From assembly GCA_035578905.1 (NCBI GenBank), contig JAQJVL010000525.1, positions 248,001-312,000 of the forward strand: a DNA stretch of 64,000 nucleotides, written 5' to 3'. The translations under genes and the position numbers were made by a program. The notes beneath the pieces are model-generated. The model did not search any database. It had not been told where the DNA came from and saw nothing but the letters and a program-made list of their open reading frames with translations. How positions within the stretch are numbered: position 1 is the first letter of the stretch; each line of letters begins with the position of its first letter. Positions 46,741-58,701 of the stretch are shown piece after piece. The stretch is from Stictocephala bisonia (taxonomy: Eukaryota > Arthropoda > Insecta > Hemiptera > Membracidae).

Positions 46741-47106
46741 TGATTTTCATTTGATTAATGATACTGTGCATGTTATGTTTTATAATGTAACCACTGGCGA
46801 TTTATAACACATCGCTCTTCGTTTGAGGTAGATACATTTTTATTTATTTATATTTTTATAGATTTAAAAAAACTGAAAGAACATCTTACTATGTATGAAG
46901 TAAATATGCATTTTTCACGGACGCTCTTTTGCAAGTTGTCCATATCGAGTATTTGCAAGAGTGTTAAATAAGTCTTCTTACGATTCCTAACCCTGGACTC
47001 TATTCTTAAGGAATTTAAATTCATTTTGTTTTAAATAAATACTGTACTTGACTCGCCCGTTTACATGCCTTACAGGCATGTGCGTGGACTTTATTCTACG
47101 AGTGAA
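46741..47106. other. AT-rich spacer
   Basis: No supported feature. Confidence 0.35.
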
Positions 47107-47190
47107 GTACCGACCGTTAGTTCGGTGGGTGTTTCAAGTTGCCCTCCGCAGTTCAAAGCCGTTGAGCCATCACTCTGTAAAATATTCATT
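47107..47190 (-). mobile_element. tRNA-derived SINE head, decayed
   Basis: On the minus strand, TGATGGCTCAACGGC, TTTGAACTGCGGAG and CGAACTAACGG occur in the same order as in the copy at 56041-56125. The B box is damaged by a deletion or substitutions. This is a second member of that SINE family. Confidence 0.5.
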
Positions 47191-49060
47191 AAATTCGTGT
47201 TAAATCGTGCAAATCAGAAAGATACTTTGGAAAGTTGGTTAAGAGTCGTCATCTTTGCCGGTAGTGGCAGCTGCTGTTAAGTCTGAAGCCAGAGCTGTTC
47301 ACTCCCTGCAACGTGCAGGGAATTATTGCTTGTCTAAAATTACAAGAGATTTTCTTGTAGAACATTTGTATACGTGATTTAGTTTATATTTGAACGTGCT
47401 TTTGTGAGACTGTTGTTTACAAATACCTCGACTGGTACGTCCGTACCAAAGGTTTAATTGTTTACAAACACGGGTTGATATGTAGCCAGTCTAATTATAA
47501 CAGCTTCGCATGCGCTGTTCTGACCTAGGTTGCATCACTTTGGAAATTTACCATTGTCGTAGTGAGCTATTTTTGCCCAAAACACTGCACCAATATTGCA
47601 GTAGGTGGTTTGCGAAACTTTTTTAGCAGCTTAGAGATTAAAATTTTTGTGATGGAATAATTACACGAAACGTGACGACATTATTTAAAACACAGACAGA
47701 GTTGTAATAGAATAGAATAGTGTATTTGCTAGAAATATTCCATGAAATACATTAGTATTCGTCAGTGGTCACTGTCAGAAAAAAAGGCATTGATTTAAAA
47801 ATAAGCTGGAAATAAGAAATTTAGTAGCTATTAAATAAATGGTAATGAATTTTCTTCCGTAGTTTTTAAGCAAGTAGCTTAAATGTGTCTTGTAAACGTA
47901 TTGACCAGTTTTGGGAAAAGATATGTTATTCATAAAAAAATTATGTTTGTTTTACAAATGTTACACTCTTTTGGAAAATAGAGTCCCATTAAAAAGTAGT
48001 TTTCCTCATATTGTTTAACTTGGGGTATAATTTTATTACAACTATACTATACAACTATTTCTAAACACACCAGAAAGAATCAAATATTTCCGATCTCCTT
48101 AAGAAAATCCAACTAATTGCTTACATGGAATTATTGAAGGGTTATTTTCAAAAAGAGAACAACAGCTTCGTAAAACAATTTAACCTAATTTACAAATGAC
48201 GGATGTTCCTAGACAATGTTCAATAATCAGACACCGCTACTATACGTGATGGGGAACTATGGAAGACCATCAATATCGTATGTTTGATTATTAATACAAT
48301 CTATGTGAATGTTGTATTTCAATGTTGTCAGTAAAGTTGTCAACAGTCACAAACAAGTTACTTTGATTCTAAGGTGCGATGTTCGATATGAACCAAGGTT
48401 CAGTACATAAGTTATTGGGATAATATCGCCATTTTTGAGAATAGGTCATATGATAAGTTTTATTTATTCATATTTTATTTAAACTGTTAATATTGTTTTT
48501 CATCTCTTCTAACTGATCACATTATTTTGAAAAAATTGCCAGTCAATAAAAAAAATGTGTTGGATGAAATATGTTTGTGTGAATTGGCACAGTGAAGTGA
48601 TGATTAACGAAGACTGTGTATGGCCACACAGTATTTACACAAATGCTCCTCGTGTTGAATTGTTATTTATTAATTTATATTAATAAATAATGAAATACTA
48701 CATTATTACATCAGCTGTGGTTTTACTTGAAAATACTTATGACAGAGGATGCATCTAATTGAGTATTTACCGCAGAGAAAACAAGTTGCAGATGCTGATA
48801 TGTGTAGATAATTTTTTAATTTTTGAGCTCTGAACCGTCTCAAAATTCATATCAGTCCAGTTTTCTTAACTCGCTTGGATAACATTTGTTTTTTTATTAT
48901 TTTTTTTTTTTAATTTTAAGAAGTTCAGTTACAAAAACAGATATGTTGTTGACGTTGTCAACTTGTATACAGATGGTGAAATGTATAACCTACATATAAT
49001 TTAGAAAATTGTATTTAATATATATTTGTTTAGAACTACTTATATATTTATAGATACGAA
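47191..49060. other. AT-rich region without recognised gene
   Basis: No ORF, RNA gene or repeat that I can support in nearly 1.9 kb. CGCATGCGC near 47506 is an isolated NRF-1-like word. Confidence 0.4.
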
Positions 49061-52000
49061 ACATCCTTCGTGCCGTTTATCATTCAGCAGCCCAGGGACT
49101 TTACTGTGTGTCAACTTTCCAACTACGTTCTCTAACCTTTTCACTGTCGGGCTGCTACATACTTCGTGCCATATATCATTCAGCAGCCCAGGGACTTTAC
49201 TGTGTGTCAACCTTCAAACTACGTTCTCTAACCTTTTCACTGTCGGGCTGCTTCATACTTCGTGCCATATATCATTCAGCAGCCCAGGGACTTTACTGTG
49301 TGTCAACCTTCAAACTACGTTCTCTAACCTTTTCACTGTCGGGCTGCTACATACTTCGTGCCATATATCATTCAGCAGCCCAGGGACTTTACTGTGTGTC
49401 AACCTTCAAACTACGTTCTCTAACCTTTTCACTGTCGGGCTGCTACATACTTCGTGCCATATATCATTCAGCAGCCCAGGGACTTTACTGTGTGTCAACC
49501 TTCAAACTATGTTCTCTAACCTTTTCACTGTCGGGCTGCTACATACTTCGTGCCATATATCATTCAGCAGCCCAGGAACTTTACTGTGTGTCAACCTTCA
49601 AACTACGTTCTCTAACCTATTCACTGTCGGGCTGCTACATACTTCGTGCCATATATCATTCAGCAGCCCAGGGACTTTACTGTGAGTCAACCTTCAAACT
49701 ACGTTCTCTAACCTTTTCACTGTCGGGCTGCTTCATACTTCGTGCCATATATCATTCAGCAGCCCAGGGACTTTACTGTGTGTCAACCTTCAAACTACGT
49801 TCTCTAACCTTTTCACTGTCGGGCTGCTACATACTTCGTGCCATATATCATTCATCATTCAACAGCCCAGGGACTTTACTGTGTGTCAACCTTCAAACTA
49901 CGTTCTCTAACCTTTTCACTGTCGGGCTGCTACATACTTCGTGCCATATATCATTCAGCAGCCCAGGGACTTTACTGTGTGTCAACCTTCAAACTATGTT
50001 CTCTAACCTTTTCACTGTCGGGCTGCTACATACTTCGTGCCATATATCATTCAGCAGCCCAGGGACTTTACTGTGTGTCAACCTTCAAACTACGTTCTCT
50101 AACCTTTTCACTGTCGGGCTGCTACATACTTCGTGCCATATATCATTCAGCAGCAGGGACTTTACTGTGTGTCAACTTTCCAACTACGTTCCCTAACCTT
50201 TTCACTGTCGGGCTGCTACATACTTCGTGCCATATATCATTCAGCAGCCCAGGGACTTTACTGTGTGTCAACCTTCAAACTACGTTCTCTAACCTTTTCA
50301 CTGTCGGGCTGCTACATACTTCGTGCCGTCTATCATTCAGCAGCAGGGATTTTACTGTGTGTCAACCTTCCAACTACGTTCTCTAACCTTTTCACTGTCG
50401 GACTGCTACATACTTCGTGCCGTCTATCATTCAGCAGCAGGGATTTTACTGTGTGTCAACCTTCCAACTACGTTCTCTAACCTTTTCACTGTCGAGCTGC
50501 TACATACTTCGTGCCGTCTATCATTCAGCAGCAGGGATTTTACTGTGTGTCAACCTTCCAACTACGTTCTCTAACCTTTTCACTGTCGGGCTGCTACATA
50601 CTTCGTGCCGTCTATCATTCAGCAGCAGGGATTTTACTGTGTGTCAACCTTCAAACTACGTTCTCTAACCTTTTCACTGTCGGGCTGCTACATACTTCGT
50701 GCCATATATCATTCAGCAGCCCAGGGACTTTACTGTGTGTCAACCTTCAAACTACGTTCTCTAACCTTTTCACTGTCGGGCTGTTACATACTTCGTGCTA
50801 TATATCATTCAGCAGCAGGGACTTTACTGTGTGTCAACTTTCCAACTACGTTCCCTAACCTTTTCACTGTCGGGCTGCTACATACTTCGTGCCATATATC
50901 ATTCAGCAGCCCAGGGACTTTACTGTGTGTCAACCTTCAAACTACGTTCTCTAACCTTTTCACTGTCGGGCTGCTACATACTTCGTGCCGTCTATCATTC
51001 AGCAGCAGGGATTTTACTGTGTGTCAACCTTCCAACTACGTTCTCTAACCTTTTCACTGTCGGACTGCTACATACTTCGTGCCGTCTATCATTCAGCAGC
51101 AGGGATTTTACTGTGTGTCAACCTTCCAATTACGTTCTCTAACCTTTTCACTGTCGGGCTGCTACATACTTCGTGCCGTCTATCATTCAGCAGCAGGGAT
51201 TTTACTGTGTGTCAACCTTCCAACTACGTTCTCTAACCTTTTCACTGTCGGGCTGCTACATACTTCGTGCCGTCTATCATACAGCAGCAGGGATTTTACT
51301 GTGTGTCAACCTTCCAACTACGTTCTCTAACCTTTTCACTGTCGGACTGCTACATATTTCGTGCCGTCTATCATTCAGCAGCCCAGGGACTTTACTGTGT
51401 GTCAACCTTCCAATTACGTTCTCTAACCTTTTCAATGTCGGCTGCTACATACTTCGTGCCGTCTATCATTCAGCAGCAGGGATTTTACTGTGTGTCAACC
51501 TTCCAACTACGTTCTCTAACCTTTTCACTGTCGGACTGCTACATACTTCGTGCCGTCTATCATTCAGCAGCAGGGATTTTACTGTGTGTCAACCTTCCAA
51601 CTACGTTCTCTAACCTTTTCACTGTCGAGCTGCTACATACTTCGTGCCGTCTATCATTCAGCAGCAGGGATTTTACTGTGTGTCAACCTTCCAACTACGT
51701 TCTCTAACCTTTTCACTGTCGGGCTGCTACATACTTCGTGTCGTCTATCATTCAGCAGCAGGGATTTTACTGTGTGTCAACCTTCAAACTACGTTCTCTA
51801 ACCTTTTCACTGTCGGGCTGCTACATACTTCGCGCCATATATCATTCAGCAGCAGGGACTTTACTGTGTGTCAACCTTCCAACTACGTTCTCTAACCTTT
51901 TCACTGTCGGACTGCTACATATTTCGTGCCGTCTATCATTCAGCAGCCCAGGGACTTTACTGTGTGTCAACCTTCCAACTACGTTCTCTAACCTTTTCAC

Positions 52001-52214
52001 TGTCGGGCTGCTACATACTTCGTGCCGTCTATCATACAGCAGCAGGGATTTTACTGTGTGTCAACCTTCCAACTACGTTCTCTAACCTTTTCACTGTCGA
52101 GCTGCTACATACTTCGTGCCGTCTATCGTTCAGCAGCCCAGGGACTTAACTGTGTGTCAACCTTCCAACTACGTTTTCTCTAACCTTTTCACTGTCGGGC
52201 TTCTACATACTTCA
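49061..52214. repeat. 94/96-bp satellite, ~33 copies, two subtypes
   Basis: Units contain CTTCGTGCC, ATCATTCAGCAG, TTTACTGTGTGTCAACCTTC, ACTACGTTCTCTAACC and TTTTCACTGTCGGGCTGCTA. The subtype with CAGCAGCCCAGGGAC and ATATATC is 96 bases. The subtype with CAGCAGCAGGGAT and GTCTATC is 94 bases. The first dominates 49061-50150 and the second the right half, with mixing between. The 96-base units keep one frame open, for up to 362 codons. The 94-base units shift frame each copy, giving a staircase of 83-codon frames. None of these frames is a gene. Confidence 0.95.
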
Positions 52215-52927
52215 TCATGTAAGAATGTAAGTGATGCAAGGCATTCCGGTGTTATCTATATCACGAAATACCTCCTCACGCAAACACTAGCTTCGTTACT
52301 CACATGTAGATCCTAGTTGTGGCTCAGATCGTTTACCTACATAAATGACACTAATGTGAGTCAGTTTGTACTCACGTGCGTTATCTCTGCCACGTCATAG
52401 TTCCGCCGCATTACTCATCGCTTCAAGTTTGAGGACCTATTATTTCAAATTAAGTATGTACTCAATTTTACAGAGCCATTCTTGCAATCGCACTTTGCTG
52501 TAAATGATTAATGAATACAATAATTGAGATATTTGAATAGAGTTCAGTCGTCACGCCGTTTTTTTTTTTTTAAAGAAACAGCTTTTAACATGATTACTGA
52601 GTGCTTATTTAGGTAGACATTGTAATTTTAGCAGTGATAGTAGTTATAATCCCCAACGATTGGCCGTCGTCAATAGTCGTCTATAGAGTTTGTATTCATT
52701 GCCGTCGTGTGCGAAGTGAAGTGAAGTGAAACTCATTAGTTGCAGGATCGATCAGTGAGACTTATGTGAAAGATAAAGTGGTTATGTGATTATTTAGGTA
52801 CGCAAATTGATAGTGAAAAGATATTAAAATGATATTTTTGATCAAAGTATTGTTTTAAGAAAAATATTCCTAATTTGTTATGCTTTTAGTTTTTTTCTTT
52901 TATCTTACAAATAAAAACTACTGTAGC
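52215..52927 (+). promoter_or_regulatory. Possible 5' exon with splice donor
   Basis: From about 52650, CG-containing sequence (TGGCCGTCGTCAATAGTCG, GCCGTCGTGTGCGAAGTG) and a GAAGT triplication lead into TTATTTAG followed by GTACGC at 52798, a plausible donor. There is no in-frame coding segment. Left of this, 52215-52640 shows nothing. Confidence 0.15.
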
Positions 52928-53358
52928 CTTAAGAGGCTGTCGGCCAAAGCCTAGGCTGTTGGTTTTAATCTCATAAGAACAGTGTTATTTTCGAACCGGA
53001 CATACGATCACGCGTATCCAAATTAAAGTTTTTTTTTAACGGATTTTTCCCAAACAAATTGCATTTGATCAAGAATGAAATTGTGTGTTGGAATTGCTTT
53101 GTGAATTCCTAATTAGTTTTATAGAAAAAATATAAAAAATATTTAGTTTGAAGTTTTTATTTTCACCTATTTTTTAAAACTAGGCTGTACTAAAAATAGC
53201 AAAAGCAAATTCAATGCGCAGTATGATAACTTTTAAAATGACACCTCCCTCATGTACACAACTTTTGGTCAGTAAATAACGAAACATATGGATTCGCAAA
53301 TAACATTGTTCTTATGGGATGGAAACCAACATGGCTGACAGCCTTAGCATATTCTTAA
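52928..53358. mobile_element. ~430-bp TIR element, family of 43090-43502
   Basis: The left arm has AGGCTGTCGGCC, GTTGGTTTTAATCTCATAAG and AACAGTGTTATTTTCGAA. The right arm is the complement (AACATTGTTCTTATGGGATG, CCAACATGGCTGACAGCC). The interior matches 43090-43502 in reverse (GATCAAGAATGAAATTG, AATTGCTTTGTGAATTCC). The 77-codon frame starting at 53319 begins in the right arm and runs into the 32-bp array, so it is not a gene. Confidence 0.75.
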
Positions 53359-53503
53359 AATCTCACTTAAACATTAACTATCCAAATTTTAGGAAATCCC
53401 AAACTCTACCTCCCTTTAATATGATAAGAGTTCCTTCGATTAAACTGAAAACGTTTAAATGTTCTAAATGTAATCGAAAGCATAGTCATGAAGGGTGTAT
53501 TAA

Positions 53504-54020
53504 CATTCACATACCATTAAGGGTACCAGCAGCCACATTCACATGCCATTAAGGGTACCAGCAGCCACATTCACATACCATTAAGGGTACCAGCAGCCAC
53601 ATTCACATACCATTAAGGGTACCAGCAGCCACATTCACATACCATTAAGGGTACCAGCAGCCACATTCACATACCATTAAGGTTACCAGCAGCCACATTC
53701 ACATACCATTAAGGGTACCAGCAGCCACATTCACATGTCATTAAGGGTACCAGCAGCCACATTCACATGCCATTAAGGGTACCAGCAGCCACATTCACAT
53801 ACCATTAAGGGTACCAGCAGCCACATTCACATGCCATTAAGGGTACCAGCAGCCACATTCTTATGCCATTAAGGGTACCAGCAGCCACATTCACATGCCA
53901 TTAAGGGTACCAGCAGCCACATTCACATGCCATTAAGGGTACCAGCAGCCACATTCACATGCCATTAAGGGTACCAGCAGCCACATTCACATGCCATTAA
54001 GGGTACCAGCAGCCACATTC
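53504..54020. repeat. 32-bp tandem array, ~16 copies
   Basis: The unit CCATTAAGGGTACCAGCAGC with CACATTCACATA repeats every 32 bases (53514, 53546 and on) with very few variants (ATACC/ATGCC, one GGTTACC). It contains a KpnI-type palindrome GGTACC in each copy. Confidence 0.97.
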
Positions 54021-54838
54021 AAATTCAAACCCCTGTTAAACCAGTTTTATTTCGGCTAGTCAAAAATGTTCAAATTCACATCCCCTGGATAAACAGAAGT
54101 ATTTACGCAAGTTTTTGGATTTAACCGTGCCTACATATGACTACTAAGTTAGGGTCAGCTTTGAAATTTCCCTCCTGGTCAAGAAATACTTAGACAGATT
54201 ATAAAATATAAATAAAAAAAATCATTAGATTATAAGAGTCTAATGAATATTTTGGAGGTGAAGTTCCACCAGCGTTCAGAACTGCCCAAATTATAACTCA
54301 TTGTAACCATTCGTAAGGCATTGGCAAAAATTTTTTTTCTATTCTAAGCACCTTTGAAATATTGTAAATAATTGTATACTTACTTAAGAATACTAAATAA
54401 TTGGCTGCGTTTAGTTAAAAATTGTTCTCTTTAATTGTATTGTACCTACTTTTGATTTTCTTCTAAGCAAAGTCTCTTAAAAATATATTGTAACAACTTA
54501 GTGGCATAAAGAAACTAGTCTAGCCAATATTTCGATATATTTTAATTTTCCTGTTAGTTACTGATATATTTTTATTAATTTTTAAGTTTCTTGCTCGCTC
54601 AGATAAAACTGAGTCAGAATTTTGCATTTAGTTCAGTCGTATGTGTGTCAATAATGCATCGAGATTTTATTTAGAGGCTCGCATTAAAAAATGTAGCTCT
54701 CAACTTTTAGAATCGATTGTGATACGAATAAAAAACTAAATGAATTAAAACGTTTAAGAATTTTGTTTGTTAATAAGAGTTTTAATTAATGTAATTAAAA
54801 ATGTTTGAACACTGATAATTAACTAATTAACAGGTATA
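54021..54838. other. AT-rich region without recognised feature
   Basis: Nothing supported. Confidence 0.4.
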
Positions 54839-55426
54839 ATAAGCATAATCATAAAAGTTCCCCTAACATTATGGTCTATCTCGCTTCGTTTAGCATCTGT
54901 CTGTTTGTGTTTCTTCTGTTAAAAATCATACCTCGAAGACGGTTTTAGCTACAGCGTTGTAATTTTACATAGTTGTATGTCTCATCAAAACCTAACTTTC
55001 TGCCCAAATAAAAAATAAATATCTTCATTATTTTGAAAATGGCGGCCTTTTTAATACTTTTAAGTGAAATGTCATGAGAACTGACCAGAGGAGAAAAATG
55101 TGTGAAGACACACTAAAAATAGTTCCTGAATAGACAAAAAATGTAATACCTTATGTTACGAACGTATAATAAATAATATAATTAATACATTTTTACTACA
55201 GGCACGTTTTCCTACTAATGTTTAGTCTTTAATCAGTGTTCAATTGAGAGACATACAAGAATGTATTAATAAGGCCATACATACAACTATGTAAAATTAC
55301 AACGCTGTAGCTAAAACCGTCTTCGAGTTATGATTTTTAACATAAGAAACACAGACAGACGCTAAACGAAGCGAGATAGACCATAATGTTAGGGGAACTT
55401 TTATGCTTATTTTTGAACACCCTGTA
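54839..55426. mobile_element. ~590-bp TIR element
   Basis: The arms at 54839-54981 and 55278-55412 are inverted copies: AAAAGTTCCCCTAACATTAT, GGTCTATCTCGCTTCGTTTA, AAACCGTCTTCGAG-type and CAACGCTGTAGCTAAAACCG. The right end continues to TTTTTGAACACCCTGTA followed by TA, a common Tc1/mariner-type terminus. The corresponding left tip is eroded. It is noncoding. Confidence 0.75.
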
Positions 55427-56040
55427 TACTATTTTACACTGTTATGAAGTATGCACAATAGAATAATTTTCACAACTATATATAGGTGTAGTGTGTTGCC
55501 ACAGATATTCTATGACAATGCCCCCATTCGGTTCTACTATTAAATACCGTCAACCCATCAGTAAACAATACTTAAATGTTACTAGCCTTTTTATGTTCTA
55601 AAGGCATATGGAATGGCAAATAATTGTTTGCAGAGTTCTCACGGTAAATTTTCTTGAAATTTGATAGGGATTGACTGAAAGTGGGGTGTTTGAGAATTTC
55701 TTGAGTCGTAGGGGAACCGTAACTTAGCTGTTGAGGTAAACGGTTCCCAAGGAGGTGTACAGTTCAGGCCAAAAGTATTGAAGAAACCCCTAGGACTGTG
55801 AATTTGAGAAATATTGCGGGCCGAAATCAAACTGATTTGACAGGGGTGTGAGTTTGGATTTGGCTGCAGTCACCGTGAATGGGTTGCACATTTGGAAACG
55901 ACCCGTCACTAAATATTATATAACATTCGCGTTTCAAATATATCATATATTAATATAATAAATTTACTTTACGCTAACATATACTCATATAATGGGTGAA
56001 AACCTTGAAGAGGTAATGGTTTTAATCTTCAGAAAAGCCA
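55427..56040. other. Spacer, nothing recognised
   Basis: A 63-codon frame on the minus strand (55639-55830) has no recognisable domain. Confidence 0.35.
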
Positions 56041-56125
56041 CTGCCGGCGTGACGGCTCAATGGCTAAAACTTTGAACTGCGGAGTCAAAGGTGAAATGTT
56101 CGAATCCCAGCTGGACTAACGGTAT
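56041..56125 (+). mobile_element. tRNA-derived SINE head
   Basis: GGCTCAATGG (56054-56063) fits an A box and TGTTCGAATCCC (56097-56108) fits a B box. Between them, ACTTTGAACTGCGGAGTCAA mimics an anticodon arm. The acceptor stem does not close, so it is a SINE or tRNA pseudogene. A related copy is at 47107-47190. Confidence 0.6.
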
Positions 56126-58370
56126 GATTTTACTAGTTTGATAAAATTACTTCACATACCTGCGACCCATTTTAAATGGTGATTAAGTAAAAACGTTTGA
56201 AAGAACAACTTAAATCAATACTAGGTACCATCAATCAAGCGACTATAGTATTATTCTCCAAACACATCACTGATAGTACTAGCTTATCGATGTAATGTTA
56301 GTCACCTCAAAATGAATAGTAAAGGAGTACTGATTAGTATATAGAAAGGATTATTAGTGAAGTTGGAATGGTTTGTTTACACTGGGTCCAACCGCGGAGA
56401 CATGGTTCGTGCTGGATCGTGTCTGTTAACGTTATCCTCATTGACTGGACTATGTGCTGAGCCAGTCTTTAGTATTTCACCCTTGAGTATATAATTTAGG
56501 AATATTTGTGCCTGTAACTTGGAAAGTTAGTGAGGCCTGCTACTACAGCTGGATCAAACTGCATTACATTTAAATGGGACTACACTAGCGCTTCACATTA
56601 GACCACAAAACAGCTGATAATTAGACCCAAAACTGAGAATTGGCTGAGAAATATACCAATGTGTACATAAAAGCAGTAGTTTTACATAGGGATATGCGGA
56701 CTTTTACGTCATTACTATGACATTTGTTGTGCAAAAATATACATTATTTAAATGATAATTATTCTATTTGGAATATTATATAACTGTAGCATTTATTACT
56801 TTTTTTTTATTATGTACATACCAATCAATCTGGCTCACAACTTCAACTAACGTTAATAATGTCATACAACGTTTTGTCACACCAGAAACATGTGGAAGCT
56901 GTCAAATTATACTCTAGAATATCTGACGGACAAAAAATACGGACTTTTTATAATTTTCCACCGCATCCTAGCTGTCCTCGGTCAAATAATATACAGTCAA
57001 ACGGAAAGCTAAATACACCTTGGAAATGTTCACAATGTCCTATGCTACAGTTAGACTTATTAAGAGGTGTTTATTGTAATAACAATAAATAAACGTTTAA
57101 CTTTTTTACCTTACTTTTGAGTCACTGGCCATCCATCCCTTAGAGAAGTATTTTTCTTTATGTTTTTATTCTTTTCATGCACATAATATTTCCGGAAGTT
57201 AATGAGAAGTATTTTTAATCATTGTATGAGTAAGGTGAAAGAAAGAGTAAATTAAAGAGGAAATATTCCAGTCTAGAAAAATTATTAACTTCTCGACTTG
57301 TAGGCGTAGGTGTTTCCTATTAATATGTCGGAAACTTCATTGAATTTCCTGATGCCATTTGTTTCACATGCTTTACAAATTAACTTGCTCCCCTTATCAA
57401 TGAAACAAAAGAGTATTAAACAATTATTTAATGTAAATTTACCTTACAGTGCACGTTCTTAAATTTTTTACTGTTGTTTATTTATAGAACAGTATAAATA
57501 AACAGAATAAATATTTATGTATTTGAATAACCATTAAAATTAATATATATTTAACAAAACTATCTTTATTACATTGAAAATATAACTTGTTGTGTAGTTG
57601 ATATTGACCAAACATTGATTGCCATGTCATTATTTACATGGTATAAGTGATACCAATATTGCACATCAACCAGATATATTCAGTTTTAGTTATGAAGCGT
57701 CCATCTTTCCATTCCTGGCGTGGGCGTCCATCCGTCTGACTGATCTGGAATAACCCTTTAAATATTTATCTCACTTACAAAAATAATTCTAAATTAAATC
57801 AGTGTCTATGTATTTTATGTGTATACAGCTAGTGTGCTAAAAGTTCTTTACAATTTATCTTCTAACATTAGTTAAGACATTTCGAATTTCATAACCTCAA
57901 TGTTTTCACGCATGACTTTGTTTTCAAATTGATGAATTTTAAAGAAATAGTTATTTGAATTGTTCTAACAGCCTATCTTAACGCGACGTTTAACTAAAGT
58001 GTTAGCCTGTTGTTAAAAAAATAATATAACGGAAATGTAGGTTTTGTTTATTAATTACATATCTAGTAATTTTCAGACAGTTAATTGTTTATGAAGTATT
58101 TTTTTCATTTTAATCGTAAAAGATATTATTTTGTAACACTGTCAACATTAATACTTCATTAACGATGGTCATGACTGGACATCTAACTACCATTCACAAG
58201 TGGGGCGCTTCTTAGTTTATGCACAGTGCAACAAGTTCATAATTATTGCAAAAAATGAATCCAGACCTGTCACTGCGCGACACGACTTTGATAACGCTGT
58301 GTTGCTGTCATAACGGTATAGCGACAGTGTTGTAGTATATCAGTGCAACTCTTAACTAAGCTTCATTTTA
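56126..58370. other. AT-rich region without recognised gene
   Basis: A 77-codon open frame at 56859-57092 has four Cys and no known domain. Its support is too weak for a gene call. Nothing else recognised. Confidence 0.35.
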
Positions 58371-58667
58371 CTGCTTAGTGCTTGCGACAGACTGTATCCG
58401 TTGGATGGGCCTGGTTCAGGATGGCTTGTTGCGGCAGGCCCGGGTGGAGGGGGAGGGAATGACAGCTCAATGTTTTGTTAGTCAGCTGGTCTCAATGTCA
58501 AGGCGCATGCGTCTCCGCCCCTTCCCCCTTCTCCTCGCGCACAATATTTCACAACCTGACCAGACTGTTGGATAACTATCTGCATTGCTGCGTTATTCGG
58601 GTTTATGGTGGCCGGTTTGTGTTTTTTGTCATTTAGTCGTTTGTTATCAATTTATTTTTTCTGCGTA
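58371..58667 (+). promoter_or_regulatory. GC-rich promoter-like patch
   Basis: A sharp rise in GC and CpG over about 58390-58560 includes GGCCCGGGTGGAGGGGGAGG, GCGCATGCGT (58504-58513, an NRF-1-type core) and TCCGCCCCTTCCCCC (Sp1-like). It is followed at 58668 by an ATG and a splice donor. The combination resembles a housekeeping-type promoter and 5' UTR. The motifs are known from animal promoters. Promoter identity here is inference. Confidence 0.4.
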
Positions 58668-58699
58668 ATGGAAATGTTGGACTCTGGGCCATTAGAGAG
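58668..58699 (+). CDS. Candidate first coding exon (11 codons)
   Basis: The frame from ATG reads MEMLDSGPLE plus two bases, followed directly by GTACGA with AG before it, an acceptable splice donor. It lies just downstream of the GC-rich patch with NRF-1-like and Sp1-like motifs. No following exon can be recognised in the remaining 5.3 kb, so the gene, if real, has a long first intron or is interrupted by repeats. The exon is too short to identify a product. Confidence 0.25.
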
Positions 58700-58701
58700 G
58701 T

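Noticed and set aside
49026..52316. Many overlapping open frames of 83-362 codons
   Set aside because: They are translations of the 94/96-base satellite. Identical peptides recur in all three frames.
53319..53552. 77-codon frame with CSKCNRKH motif
   Set aside because: Starts in the terminal repeat of a TIR element and ends in the 32-base array. The two-Cys motif alone is not a zinc finger.
56041..56125. Functional tRNA gene
   Set aside because: A and B boxes are good, but the acceptor stem does not pair and the arm lengths are wrong. Called a SINE head instead.
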